This document shows, piece after piece, positions 44,446 through 53,845 of a DNA stretch of 64,000 bases (position 1 is its first letter; each line of letters begins with the position of its first letter). The translations under genes and the position numbers were made by a program. The notes under the pieces were generated by a model, which saw nothing but the letters and a program-made list of their open reading frames with translations, was not told where the DNA came from and made no database searches. Source of the stretch: Nannocystis sp. (GTDB taxonomy: Bacteria > Myxococcota_A > Polyangia > Nannocystales > Nannocystaceae); contig JADJRG010000013.1 in the NCBI GenBank assembly GCA_016712315.1, positions 1,247,501-1,311,500 of the forward strand, given 5' to 3'.

Positions 44446-45192
44446 TCAACGCGGCCGCTGCGCCGCCAACCACCGCGAGGCGTACTCGTAGGCGCGACCG
44501 AGCGCGACCGGCCCCATCTCGAGCGCGAACGGGGTCACGCGCGGCAGCTCGGGGATCACCAACATCGTCCGCTTCGCCGCCTGCGCTGGCAGCGGCTGCG
44601 CCGGCAGCAGCCGCGAGTGCGCGCTCGACGAGGGCAACGCGTGCATCAACACCCGCTCCGCGCTGGTGAGCGCGCACAGCCCCCAACGGTCGCTCACGCC
44701 GCCGTCGACCAGCACTCGGAGGCCGTCGAGGCGCGGGCGGAACATCAGCGGCACCGTACATGACGCCTGGATCGCCGGCGCTAGCCGACCGCGCGCGATC
44801 GACTCCGGCCGGCGCCGCAGCAGATCGTGCACCACCGCCGCGAAGCGCGTCGGACACGCCTCAAACGACCCCACCCCGCGGTCATCGGTCAGGCTCGCCA
44901 GCTTGCGCGCGAACCTCTCCCCGCGCAGCAGCCCGCCCAGCGGCAGCCCTGGGTCCCAGAAGTCAGCGCGGCGCAGCGCCAGCAGCTCCTGCGCCAGCTC
45001 CTTCGCGGCCAGCCCGCTCGCCCACAGCCCGCCAGCCAGCGCCCCCGCCGAGACCCCCACCACCCGAGTCGGCCGCAGCCCCGCCTCCTCGAGCGCCAGC
45101 AGCACCCCGGTGTGCGCGAAGAAGCCGAAGAAGCCGGCGCTCAGCGCCAGCGTGAACGGGGCCTCGGCGAGCCACTCGTGATGGGACGACAT
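44446..45192 (-). CDS. Patatin-like phospholipase
   Basis: This 248-residue protein has the patatin dyad: Ser in 'VVGVSAGALAGGLWASGL' (GxSxG) and Asp in 'LVDGGVSDRW' (DGG). The usual glycine-rich oxyanion loop before helix 1 is altered ('ALSAGFFGFFAHTGVL'), but still Gly-rich. Such enzymes release fatty acids from phospholipids. There is no signal peptide. Confidence 0.8.
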   Translation of the reverse strand: MSSHHEWLAEAPFTLALSAGFFGFFAHTGVLLALEEAGLRPTRVVGVSAGALAGGLWASGLAAKELAQELLALRRADFWDPGLPLGGLLRGERFARKLASLTDDRGVGSFEACPTRFAAVVHDLLRRRPESIARGRLAPAIQASCTVPLMFRPRLDGLRVLVDGGVSDRWGLCALTSAERVLMHALPSSSAHSRLLPAQPLPAQAAKRTMLVIPELPRVTPFALEMGPVALGRAYEYASRWLAAQRPR

Positions 45193-45201
45193 CGACGCCG
45201 C

Positions 45202-46068
45202 TCAGCCCTCGTCCGTCGCAGCGCGGCGCGCCCGGATCTTGCCGGCCAGCGCGTCTCGGATCACCAGCTTCGCGTCCTCGTCCATCTTTGAGGTCAGCAG
45301 CGAGCGCAGGTATTGGCGCTCGACCGGGTCGCTCGCCGCCCAGCGCAGCGCCATGCCCCGGTTCTTGCCGAAATTGAAGACGGGCTCGTTATCGCGCCAA
45401 GCGAAGCGACGGCTCTGGTCGACGAAGCCGCTGCTCAGCGCGCTCGAGGCCGCGTGCAGCGCCCCCACGTCGAGCGCCAGGTCCTCGTATCGAGCGAGCT
45501 GCCCGGCGAAGACCTCGAGCGTCGCCACCGTATCGGCCTCAGCGCCGTGCGCCCCCTCGAGCTCGCGGTCGCAGTAGAAGCGCAGCGCGGCGCCGAGGGT
45601 GCGCGGCTCTTTTTGGTGGAAGATCACCTGCGCGTCGATCACCCGCGCCGCCGAGAGGTCGAGCTGCTTACCCGCGCGGCCCAGCTCGGCTTGCAGCACC
45701 CGGACGTCGAAGCGCCCGACGTTGAAGCCGGCCAGGTCCGCGCCGCTCATCAGCGACAGCAGCTCGTCCGCGATCTCGGCGAAGGTCGGGTGGTGCGAGA
45801 CGTCGTTGTTGGTGATCCCGTGGATCTCGCTCGCCTCGACCGGGATCCGCACGCCTGGGTTCACCCGCCAGGTCCGCGGCGCCTCGACCCCGACCGGCGG
45901 AGGCATCACCCGGATCAGCGAGATCTCGACGATCCGATCGCTCAGCGGCTCGGTGCCGGTGGTCTCCGTGTCGAAGAAGATGAGCGGCCGCTCCAGGCGG
46001 CTGATGAAGTCGGCAAAACGCGGGCCGAAGCGCTCGGCCGAGAGCAGGTTCTCGCTTGGGGTCGCCAT
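45202..46068 (-). CDS. DnaQ-like 3'-5' exonuclease
   Basis: This 288-residue protein carries the DEDDh motifs: Exo I 'IFFDTETTGTEPLSDRIVEI', Exo II 'LAGFNVGRFDVRVLQ', Exo III 'GAHGAEADTVATLEVF'. The C-terminal third ('NEPVFNFGKNRGMALRWAAS') resembles the short extra domain seen in stand-alone proofreading-type exonucleases. It removes 3' nucleotides using two metal ions and probably serves repair. Confidence 0.85.
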   Translation of the reverse strand: MATPSENLLSAERFGPRFADFISRLERPLIFFDTETTGTEPLSDRIVEISLIRVMPPPVGVEAPRTWRVNPGVRIPVEASEIHGITNNDVSHHPTFAEIADELLSLMSGADLAGFNVGRFDVRVLQAELGRAGKQLDLSAARVIDAQVIFHQKEPRTLGAALRFYCDRELEGAHGAEADTVATLEVFAGQLARYEDLALDVGALHAASSALSSGFVDQSRRFAWRDNEPVFNFGKNRGMALRWAASDPVERQYLRSLLTSKMDEDAKLVIRDALAGKIRARRAATDEG

Positions 46069-46158
46069 GGAGGAGGCGGGTTATACCCGGTTTGCCGGGC
46101 ATGGTCGCTCGTCGCCGCGGAAAGATCTGCCCGCGCGGCGCGTTGACGTCGAGAGATC

Positions 46159-47127
46159 TCACTGCCCCGCGGAGCGCACAGGTGCGGGCCCACGCGGCGC
46201 GCTCGTCGGCGGCGCGCCGCGGCGCAGGCGCTTCGCCAAGGCCGCAACTTGCGCGCTGCGGTCGCGGGTCGCCTTCTCGACGCGCGGGTGCTCGCGCGTC
46301 TGCTCCGGGTCGATCTGGTCGAGCGACACAAGCACCGCGAGGCGCACGCGGCCGTCGCGATCGTCGAGCGCGCCGATCAGCGCCGAGTACGCCCCGACCA
46401 GCTTCAGCCGCCCGAGCGCCCGCGCCGCCTCGACGCGGGTCTCCCAGTCGGAGTCTTCAAAGAGCCGCGACACCAGGTCGACCTCGAGGGCGCTCGCCGC
46501 CGGCACGAGGCACGCGATCCTCGCCGCCTCCGCCCGCAGCTCGGGCTCCTCATCGACCAGCCCGCGGCGCAGCCCGTTCACCGCGTGTTCGCCGGGCGCG
46601 TAGTGCATCGCCTCGATCAGCTGCCTGCGCACCGTCGCCTCGGGTTCGAAGCGGATCAGCTCGGCCGCGCCTTCGCCCCAGTCGCCGCGGGTGTAGGGCA
46701 GTTGATTCGCCAGCGCCGCGCGCACCTCATCAGGCTCCTTCGCCGAGGCGATCCGCGTCAGCAGCACCGCCGACGCGCGCGGGTCGCGAGTCACCAGCGC
46801 CTGGAAGCGCGGGTCCTCCGGATCATCGTCATCGGGGATCGCCGTCCGCACCTCCATGTAGAGGATCGGATCGGACTTCTTGAAGGACTCGTAGTCGAGG
46901 AAGGCCCGCTCGCGCCAGGAGAGCTGCGGGCCCGCGGGCACGTCGGCCGCCGCCGCCTCGGCCGCCTCGGCCGCCCTCGCCTCCTCGGCCGCCTTGGCCT
47001 CCGCAGCCGCCGCCGCCTCCTCGCTGGGGATCGAAGTCTCCTGCGCTCTCGGACAGGCAGTCAGAGCCAGGGCGATCGTCGCCGCGACCGCGAGGGATCG
47101 TCGATAGTGCTCAGACCTCTGCATCAT
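46159..47127 (-). CDS. HEAT-repeat lipoprotein
   Basis: The start is placed at the ATGATG at 47127, giving 322 residues. A signal peptide ends in a lipobox ('LALTACPRAQ'), followed by an Ala/Glu-rich helix and at least five HEAT-type helical pairs ('DEVRAALANQLPYTRGDWGE', 'ETRVEAARALGRLKLVGAYS', 'DGRVRLAVLVSLDQ'). Such solenoids mediate protein contacts. Longer upstream starts lack a signal peptide. Confidence 0.75.
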   Translation of the reverse strand: MMQRSEHYRRSLAVAATIALALTACPRAQETSIPSEEAAAAAEAKAAEEARAAEAAEAAAADVPAGPQLSWRERAFLDYESFKKSDPILYMEVRTAIPDDDDPEDPRFQALVTRDPRASAVLLTRIASAKEPDEVRAALANQLPYTRGDWGEGAAELIRFEPEATVRRQLIEAMHYAPGEHAVNGLRRGLVDEEPELRAEAARIACLVPAASALEVDLVSRLFEDSDWETRVEAARALGRLKLVGAYSALIGALDDRDGRVRLAVLVSLDQIDPEQTREHPRVEKATRDRSAQVAALAKRLRRGAPPTSAPRGPAPVRSAGQ

Positions 47128-47410
47128 CAGCCCTTCGCCGCGCCCTCGCGGCCCAGCAGACTCTACCTGGAGACGGCGCGTTCGCTCAAACCTCAGATCC
47201 GCGCAGAAACGCGCGAAACAGCGCCTCTTGGCCGTATTGGCGCGCGGTGACGCACCATGCTCAAGGGACAGCTTGGGAGATCCCCGCGCGTCTTCAGCGA
47301 GCGGCTCGCGGCCACGCGGCGGCGCTCGTCCGCGCGAGCGGGCGCCCGGCGACGCCGACCAAAGGCGCCTCGTAGCGGCCTCTCGTCGCCTCGTGTTAGC
47401 ATGCGCGAAC

Positions 47411-50400
47411 ATGCGCATCGCCGCCCTCGCCTCCGCCTTCGCCCTCACCCTCGCCCTCGCGCCGGACGACGCGCTGGCCTTCTCGACGCGGGTGCACATC
47501 GCGATCGCCAACAAGGTCCGCGAGGCGCTGGTCGACGCTGGCGACGGGGCGATCCCGCTCCGGCTCAGCGAAGAGTCCGTCGTGCTCTCCAAGGAGGATT
47601 TTGAGGCGATCCGCGACAACCCGCTCGCCCTGCGGGCCGGCGCGATCGGCCCCGATAACATGGTCTTCCCTGGCATGACCGACCCCTCGCACGCGCTCGG
47701 TCAGCGCCCCTTTGAGCAGTGCGAGCTCCTCTACCAGGCCGCCCTCACCGGCGAGGAGCGGGCCTACGCGCTCGGCTGCTTCCTCCACGGGGCCACCGAC
47801 GCGGTCGCGCACCACTACGTCAACTACATGACCGGCGAGACCTTCACCCTCACGCCGATCAGCGGCGCCCGCGCCGACGGCCTCGACAACGTCGTCCGTC
47901 ACATCCTCGCCGAGTCCGCGATCCAAGAGGCCGCGGTCGCCGGCGATCCCGCCGGGTTCGCCGCGTCCAAGCTGCTGCACACGATCCCCGTCGGCTTCGT
48001 CCTGCGCACCTACCTCGACCCGAGCAGCGAGCTGTGGGTGATGATGAGCGCCCACGCCAAGGCGGAGTACGACGCCGTCGTCGCCGACAACCCCGGCGCC
48101 TCCTTGCCCACGATCGTCGCCGCGATGGACGTCGCCCCCGCGGACCACCTCGTGCTCTCGCCGATCTACCTCGCCTCGGTCGAGGCGCTCATCGACGCCA
48201 AGCAGCAAGAGCTCGAGCAGGCGATCGCCGCGATGCAGGACCCGAACACCCCCGAGGGCGCCGAGCTCGGGGTCGGCCCCGGCGGCGACGGCGAGCTCGG
48301 CACCAAGGACGACACGACCGAGTGCACCCTCACCTGCGCCCAGCTCTACGCCACCTACTTCACCTACGCGGGCCTGCTCGCGCCCCGCTACAACGCGCAG
48401 GACCAGCCCTTACCCTCCGCCTTCGAGAAGATCACCGACGAGCTCCGCGCCGAGCTCTTCCTCTTCTTGCCCGCGTACATGGAGACCGTCGAGGAGCTCT
48501 CGGGCGCGCTCAACCAACCCCCCGACGAGATGGACGGCGCCTTCGGCGTCACCAAGGACGAGCTCGCCGAGCACTTCGCGCCGCTCAATGATTGGGCCGA
48601 CGCGATCACCACGATCGACTACGACACCCTCGTCTACGCCGTCGTCCCCGACTGGATCATCGAGCTCGACACGCTCCTCCAGTCCGTCGGCCTCGACGTC
48701 GACCTCGCCGCCCTCTTGGAGGCCGTCTTTAAGCCGATCGTCCAGCCGATCAAGGACGCGATCCAGCAGGCCTTCATCGCCCAGGCGCAGGTCTTCATCC
48801 AGCAGCTCATCGACGCCATCGACGCCCAGAAGGAGCCCGTCTACGCCGAGTACGACGCCCGCCTCGCCGCCGCCGCCCACCCTGATCTCGAGGGCACCGC
48901 CCTCGATCATTTTTATGACAGCGGCCTCTTCGCGCACGCCTTCAACGTCACCGCCGCCGCCTTCGCCAGCCACGACGCGGTGCTACCGGCCCCTGGAGAT
49001 CCCCTCGTCGGCCCCGCCTCCTTCGACGCCTCCTACACCCCCGCGTGGATGCAAGCCGGCCTCTGCGACTACCTCCAACCCGAGATCTTCCCGCTCGGCC
49101 TCGATGTCCGCGGCGCCCTCTCCGTGCGCGACGGCGGCGGCGACTACCCCGCCCAGCTCGACGAAGACGCGCCGATCGAGTGCCACGACGGCTCCCTCGC
49201 CGCCTTCGCCGAGCTCCCCAGCGTCGCCCTCTGCGTGCTCACCCAGCTCCAAGCGCTGCTCGACGCCGACACCCCGCAAGGCTCCTTGAGCCGCGCCTTC
49301 CCGCCGCTCTTCGCCGGCGCCCCCGCGACCTGCCAAGGCGCCGTCGTCCCCGGCCTGCCCGAGCCCCCCGACGACAGCGACTCTGACAGTGACAGCAGCT
49401 CTGACGCCTCCGGCGGCGAGTCTGACAGCGGCGAGTCTGACACCAGCGCCACCAGCGGCGCCGAGGCCACCAGCGCCGGCCCTGACAGCGCCACCGCCGG
49501 CGGCGACGATCCCGACGGCGAAGGCTGCGGCTGCCGCAGCGACGCCCAGCCCCGCGCCCCCGGCCTGCTGATGCTCGGCGGCCTCATCCTGCTCGGCGTC
49601 CAGCGCCGCCGCCGCGCCCCCCTCGCCGCGCTCGCGCTCGCGCCGGCCGTCACCCTCGCCGGCTGCGCGGGCGACGACCTCGGCGGCACCGACACGGACA
49701 CCGACGCGTCGACCAGCACCACCTCACCTGGCACATCGACCAGCACCACCTCACCCGGCACATCGACCAGCACCAGCGACGCCAGCGAGAGCGACACGGA
49801 CACCGAGGGCTCGACCGACACGACCGACACCGACGCCACCACCAGCGACACGACCAGCGGCGGCGTCGGCGACCTATTACGTGACCTGAGCGGCAGCGTC
49901 TGGCACGGCGAGCAGGCCCGCGGCGGCAAGACCCGCGCCTACGAGCTGCGCTTCGACACCGACTCCTTCCTCTGGAGCGAGCTACAAAACCCCTACGGCC
50001 CCGCCCGCGTCCGCGAGATGCGCGCCTTCAAGCTCGACGGCGATCTTTTTAACACCACCGTCATCCAGCCCCCCGGCTGGCCCGTGCACCCTGAAAACGG
50101 CCGACAGGACACCTGGTCCCTCGAGCTGATCGAAGGCGATCCTCGGCGCCTCCGCACCACCCGCGACGGCGTCATCGAAGAGTTCGAAGAGGGCCCCTGG
50201 CCCGCCCCCCAGGACGGACTCACCGCCACCGTGCGCGTCTTTAAGGTCGGCGGCGCCGTCGACCAGGCCTTCTGCGACTCCGGCTTCAGCGGCTTCGACT
50301 ACATCACCCTGCTCGACTTCGCCCGCGGCAAGAGCGACGATATCGTCGCCACCGACGTCGTCGCCGGCGCCAAGCTCCAGACCTGGACTGACCCCTCGAA

Positions 50401-50833
50401 CAACAACCAGTTCTCGATCAACGACGTGCACGGCTTCGACCAGCTCGGCGGCACCGACCTCAGCGACACCTTCAATTTTTTCGTCACCTACAGCGGCACC
50501 GTCGCCCACCCCGGCGGCGCCCTCAAGATGCGCGAGCAGGACGACTCCGTCGAAGACGCCGTCTGGGCTTTTTTAGACGACAAGGTCGGCAGCAGCAACG
50601 TGGGCGATCTCTTCCTCGAGGTCCAAGGCTTCGCCTGGCCCGACAAGACCGAAGACGCCCCCAGCGCCACCTTCCCCGCCGGTAATCTACCGATCGAGGC
50701 GATCCTCGTCCGCTGCACCGAGGCGATCAAAGACGTCGACCTCCAGATCGACCTCGGCGACGGCTGGCAGCTCGTCGGCGACGCCCCAACCCAGCCGGTG
50801 ATCAACACGCAGCTCTTCCCCCCAGCCCTCTAA
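47411..50833 (+). CDS. Phospholipase C-like MYXO-CTERM protein fused to a lipoprotein
   Basis: This 1,140-residue frame starts with a signal peptide ('MRIAALASAFALTLALAPDD'). Residues 25-330 resemble zinc-dependent phospholipase C ('TRVHIAIANKVREALVDAGD', 'GCFLHGATDAVAHHYVNYMT'). Long helical and Asp/Ser-rich parts follow, then a MYXO-CTERM-like tail at about 700-735 ('GEGCGCRSDAQP', helix 'GLLMLGGLILLGV', 'QRRRR'). Directly behind it is 'APLAALALAPAVTLAGCAG', a lipoprotein signal whose Cys is residue 752, a Thr/Ser/Asp linker, and a 340-residue domain ('SLELIEGDPRRLRTTRDGVI') of unknown function. The Arg cluster serves both signals. The frame shows no interruption. Confidence 0.8.
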   Translation: MRIAALASAFALTLALAPDDALAFSTRVHIAIANKVREALVDAGDGAIPLRLSEESVVLSKEDFEAIRDNPLALRAGAIGPDNMVFPGMTDPSHALGQRPFEQCELLYQAALTGEERAYALGCFLHGATDAVAHHYVNYMTGETFTLTPISGARADGLDNVVRHILAESAIQEAAVAGDPAGFAASKLLHTIPVGFVLRTYLDPSSELWVMMSAHAKAEYDAVVADNPGASLPTIVAAMDVAPADHLVLSPIYLASVEALIDAKQQELEQAIAAMQDPNTPEGAELGVGPGGDGELGTKDDTTECTLTCAQLYATYFTYAGLLAPRYNAQDQPLPSAFEKITDELRAELFLFLPAYMETVEELSGALNQPPDEMDGAFGVTKDELAEHFAPLNDWADAITTIDYDTLVYAVVPDWIIELDTLLQSVGLDVDLAALLEAVFKPIVQPIKDAIQQAFIAQAQVFIQQLIDAIDAQKEPVYAEYDARLAAAAHPDLEGTALDHFYDSGLFAHAFNVTAAAFASHDAVLPAPGDPLVGPASFDASYTPAWMQAGLCDYLQPEIFPLGLDVRGALSVRDGGGDYPAQLDEDAPIECHDGSLAAFAELPSVALCVLTQLQALLDADTPQGSLSRAFPPLFAGAPATCQGAVVPGLPEPPDDSDSDSDSSSDASGGESDSGESDTSATSGAEATSAGPDSATAGGDDPDGEGCGCRSDAQPRAPGLLMLGGLILLGVQRRRRAPLAALALAPAVTLAGCAGDDLGGTDTDTDASTSTTSPGTSTSTTSPGTSTSTSDASESDTDTEGSTDTTDTDATTSDTTSGGVGDLLRDLSGSVWHGEQARGGKTRAYELRFDTDSFLWSELQNPYGPARVREMRAFKLDGDLFNTTVIQPPGWPVHPENGRQDTWSLELIEGDPRRLRTTRDGVIEEFEEGPWPAPQDGLTATVRVFKVGGAVDQAFCDSGFSGFDYITLLDFARGKSDDIVATDVVAGAKLQTWTDPSNNNQFSINDVHGFDQLGGTDLSDTFNFFVTYSGTVAHPGGALKMREQDDSVEDAVWAFLDDKVGSSNVGDLFLEVQGFAWPDKTEDAPSATFPAGNLPIEAILVRCTEAIKDVDLQIDLGDGWQLVGDAPTQPVINTQLFPPAL

Positions 50834-50878
50834 CCCTGCGCTCGCCGACGATGCGTTTACGTCGTTATGAAGACCCTT

Positions 50879-50904
50879 AATGCACAGTCCCGCTCTGGTG
50901 CATT
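50879..50904. promoter_or_regulatory. Inverted repeat in the intergenic region
   Basis: AATGCAC at 50879-50885 and GTGCATT at 50898-50904 form a perfect 7-bp stem with a 12-base loop, 45 bases after the previous stop. There is no T-run, so a protein-binding site or weak terminator are both possible. Confidence 0.35.
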
Positions 50905-51055
50905 GATACGACCCCGCGTCGTCCCGCCCGTCGGACGGTCGTTCTACCCGCAATGAGCGCGCGTCGCCCGACCGCGCGCAGATCCGCGAAGGGACGCGCG
51001 TCAATGCGCATACCATCCGCTCGTCACCGCTTGCAGATCGCGGCACAATCGACGA

Positions 51056-51553
51056 ATGCACAGAACCCTGCTCCCCCTGCTCGCGCTCGCCCCGCTGCTC
51101 GCCTGCGACCTCTTCAACAAGGTCGACGCCGACAAGGCTGAGCAGCTCATCCAGACCATCCTTGATAAGGAGTCGATCAAGGCCGAGGAGATCACCTGTC
51201 CTGACGGCCAGAGCACCAAGAAGGGCACCTCCTTCGAGTGCACCGCCGTGGTCAGCGGCGCCGAGGTCCACTTCACCGTCGAGATGGTCGACGACGCCGG
51301 CACCGCGCTCGCCAGCCCGCGCGACCACACCTTCCCCGTCGCCAAGCTCGAGCCAGAGATCGCCGACAATATCCGCGAGCTCGGGCACACCGTCGCCAAG
51401 CTCGACTGCCACGGCGAGCTCTGGGTCGCCGTCAAGGGCGCCGTCGTCACCTGCGACGTCACCGACGAGGCCGGCGCCCAATACCTCTGGACCGCCGAAT
51501 TTACCGACAACGAAGGCGGCCACTCCCACAAGCTCGAGCCCAAGGCGACCTGA
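51056..51553 (+). CDS. DUF4333-type lipoprotein
   Basis: This 165-residue protein has a lipobox ('LALAPLLACDLF', Cys17). The rest resembles two DUF4333-like units: 'VDADKAEQLIQTILDKESIK', 'ITCPDGQSTKKGTSFECTAV' and then 'KLDCHGELWVAVKGAVVTCD'. The paired Cys residues (CPD...FEC) are typical. It is anchored to a membrane; its function is unknown. Confidence 0.75.
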   Translation: MHRTLLPLLALAPLLACDLFNKVDADKAEQLIQTILDKESIKAEEITCPDGQSTKKGTSFECTAVVSGAEVHFTVEMVDDAGTALASPRDHTFPVAKLEPEIADNIRELGHTVAKLDCHGELWVAVKGAVVTCDVTDEAGAQYLWTAEFTDNEGGHSHKLEPKAT

Positions 51554-51598
51554 CCGGCGAGCTAGCGCGCCGCCCCAATCTGCGGTAGCCCTCCGGGC

Positions 51599-52210
51599 AT
51601 GCGCTTGACCACACAACGATCACGACTCCTCGTCCTCGCTCTCACCAGCGCGGCGTGCAGCAGCGGCGACGACGGCGCCAGCGACTCGCAGGGAAGCGCC
51701 AGCGGCACCTCGACCACCGACGCGAGCACCAGCTCGACCTCCGAGGCGAGCACCAGCGCCAGCACCAGCAGCGGCGGCGCCTCGGACGCTGGCACCTCGG
51801 GCAGCAGCGAAGCCTCGACTTCTTCCAGCGCCGGGACGACCAGCGACGCCACCTCCTCTGACACCACCTCCTCCGACACCTCCTCCTCCGACACCACCGC
51901 CGACACCACCGCCGGCACCACCGGGGCGATCGAGGACTGCGACGCCCTGCTCGCCGCCTTCTGGGCCGAGGTCGCCGAGATCCGCGGCTGTGAAGAGGAC
52001 AAGCAGTGCGGCCAAGTGCTCACCGGCACCAGCTGCGGCTGCACCCGGAACTGGGTCGCCCGGCTCGACGCAGACACCAGCCACTTCCTCGCCCTCGTCG
52101 AGCTCGCAGGCGAGCTCCGCTGCGAGCTCCCATTCATCAGCACCTGCGACTGCCCAGAGGCTGACGGCTATCGCTGCGACGCTGGCACCTGCTCGTGGAA
52201 CTATCTGTGA
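51599..52210 (+). CDS. Lipoprotein with Ser/Thr-rich linker and Cys-rich domain
   Basis: This 203-residue protein has a lipobox ('LVLALTSAACSS'), then about 90 residues of Ser, Thr, Ala and Asp. A compact Cys-rich domain follows: 'DCDALLAAFWAEVAEIRGCE', 'CGQVLTGTSCGCTRNWV', 'CDCPEADGYRCDAGTCSW'. This Cys-rich tail is common in Nannocystaceae lipoproteins. Its 3' end overlaps the convergent map gene by 74 bases. Confidence 0.75.
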   Translation: MRLTTQRSRLLVLALTSAACSSGDDGASDSQGSASGTSTTDASTSSTSEASTSASTSSGGASDAGTSGSSEASTSSSAGTTSDATSSDTTSSDTSSSDTTADTTAGTTGAIEDCDALLAAFWAEVAEIRGCEEDKQCGQVLTGTSCGCTRNWVARLDADTSHFLALVELAGELRCELPFISTCDCPEADGYRCDAGTCSWNYL

Positions 52211-52955
52211 CGCTCAACACCGCGACCCCCTCCTCGACCACCGCCACCGTGTGCTCGAACTGAGCGCTCCAGCGGCCGTCGACCGTTCGCACCGTCCAAC
52301 CGTCACGATCGACCCACGAGGCCGGCTCGCCGAGCGTCAGCATCGGCTCGATCGTAAACACCATACCGACCCGCAGCCGCGGCCCCTCGCCGCGCCGACC
52401 GACGTGGCAGATCTGCGGCGACTCGTGCATGCTGCGGCCGATCCCGTGGCCGCAATAGTCCCGGACCACCCCAAAGCCCTCCCGCGCCGCCACCCGGGCG
52501 ATCGCCGCGCCGATATCCCCCACAAACGCCCCTGGACGCACCGCCGCGATCCCAGCCGCCAACGCCTCACGCGTCGTCTCCACCAGCCGCCGCGCCGGCG
52601 CCGCCACGTCGCCGATACAGAAGGTCGCCGACGTATCGCCATGAAAACCCCCCAGCTCGGTCGTGACGTCGACATTCACGATGTCGCCCGGGGCCAGCAG
52701 CTCGTCCTCGCGGGGGATCCCGTGGCACACCACATCATTGCGGCTGGTACACACGCTCGCAGGGAAGCCGTGATACCCGAGCTGACTCGGCCTTCCGCCC
52801 TGGCGCGCGGTCTCTTCACGCACCCAGCGGTCGATCTGCGCGGTGCTGATCCCCGGCGCCAAGCGCTCCCCGATCGCCGCCAGCGTCGCCGCCGCCGCCT
52901 GCGCCGCTCTCAAGATCCCCGCCCGCTCCGCCGATGAATAGAGTTTGAGCGCCAT
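52137..52955 (-). CDS. map: Methionine aminopeptidase, type I
   Basis: The 272-residue product removes the N-terminal Met of new proteins. It shows 'GYHGFPASVCTSRNDVVCHG' and the metal ligands in 'GDIVNVDVTTELGGFHGDTS', 'YCGHGIGRSMHESPQI', 'GMVFTIEPMLTLG' and 'SAQFEHTVAVVEEG' (Asp, Asp, His, Glu, Glu). The last 26 residues overlap the convergent lipoprotein gene and are not conserved, so the original stop may have been lost. Confidence 0.92.
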   Translation of the reverse strand: MALKLYSSAERAGILRAAQAAAATLAAIGERLAPGISTAQIDRWVREETARQGGRPSQLGYHGFPASVCTSRNDVVCHGIPREDELLAPGDIVNVDVTTELGGFHGDTSATFCIGDVAAPARRLVETTREALAAGIAAVRPGAFVGDIGAAIARVAAREGFGVVRDYCGHGIGRSMHESPQICHVGRRGEGPRLRVGMVFTIEPMLTLGEPASWVDRDGWTVRTVDGRWSAQFEHTVAVVEEGVAVLSVTDSSTSRCQRRSDSRQPLGSRRC

Positions 52956-53072
52956 CGTGACCGATCCAGCTCCGAACCGCGGACCAACGATCGCCCACCC
53001 ACCCCCGACGCGGCTAATACCTCTTTGATCTCGCGCTTGTCAGCCGCCGGACCCGCGCCCTACCCTAGGCGC

Positions 53073-53369
53073 GTGAGTCTCTTGCAGATCCGCTACTTCG
53101 TCGCTGTCGCGGAGGAGGAGCACGTCACCCGCGCAGCCCGCCGGCTCCACGTCTCGCAGCCGCCGCTAAGCCGCCAGATCCGCGGCCTCGAGGACGAGCT
53201 CGGCGCCCGCCTCTTCGAGCGCACGCCCAAAGGAGTGCGCCTCCTCCCCGCCGGACAGCGCTTCCTCGAGCACGCCCGAGGGATCCTCGCCGCGGTCGAC
53301 GCCGCGACCCACGCCGTCCACGAGGGCGTCGCCGCGCGCCCCTCGGCGCCCGGCAGCCCTCCGCGCTGA
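53073..53369 (+). CDS. Stand-alone LysR-type DNA-binding domain
   Basis: The 98-residue product, from a GTG at 53073, is the winged HTH of a LysR regulator: 'LLQIRYFVAVAEEEHVTRAA', 'RRLHVSQPPLSRQIRGLEDE', 'LGARLFERTPKGVRLLPAGQ' and the linker helix. It stops just after the linker; the effector-binding domain is absent and no matching frame follows. It could be a mini-regulator or a truncated gene. Confidence 0.8.
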   Translation: MSLLQIRYFVAVAEEEHVTRAARRLHVSQPPLSRQIRGLEDELGARLFERTPKGVRLLPAGQRFLEHARGILAAVDAATHAVHEGVAARPSAPGSPPR

Positions 53370-53441
53370 CGCTCCGGCGCGCGCACCACCTCACGCGCCC
53401 GTGAGCGCCCTCGTCGGCGTTTTTTGGGTGATCCTCACAGC

Positions 53442-53834
53442 ATGTCCAGGTCGACGAGGCTCGCGCTCCTCTCCTTCTTGTTCGCCTGCAACCCCGCGCC
53501 GCCGGTCGGCGACGCCACCGCCGGCGAGCTCTCCTGCGAGGACAACTGCGAGTGCGACAGCGACATGAGCTGCGCCTACGGCTGCTTCGGCGCCTCCTGC
53601 GCGCCCTCGTGCAACTCCAACGATCTCTGCGAGGTCGACTGCAACGGCGTCGGCCTCTGCGACGTCGCGTGCAACAGCGTCGAGACCTGCCGGGTCGCCT
53701 GCAGCGACGCCGCCGAGTGCCGCGTCAACTGCAACTCCGTCGAGGCATGTGAGGTCGAGTGCCCGTTGCCGGGCCAGTGCGCGATCACCTGCAATTCCTC
53801 CAATTGCACCTGCGTCGGCCCAGGCTGCCCTTGA
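53442..53834 (+). CDS. Cysteine-rich repeat lipoprotein
   Basis: From the ATG at 53442 the product has 130 residues. It starts with a short signal ('LALLSFLFACNP', lipobox FAC). About nine repeats of a CNxxxxCxVxC type follow ('CNSNDLCEVDCNGVGLCDVA', 'CNSVETCRVACSDAAECRVN'). This regular Cys pattern suggests a disulfide-linked rod on the cell surface. I know no function. Confidence 0.75.
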   Translation: MSRSTRLALLSFLFACNPAPPVGDATAGELSCEDNCECDSDMSCAYGCFGASCAPSCNSNDLCEVDCNGVGLCDVACNSVETCRVACSDAAECRVNCNSVEACEVECPLPGQCAITCNSSNCTCVGPGCP

Positions 53835-53845
53835 GCGCCCGCACC

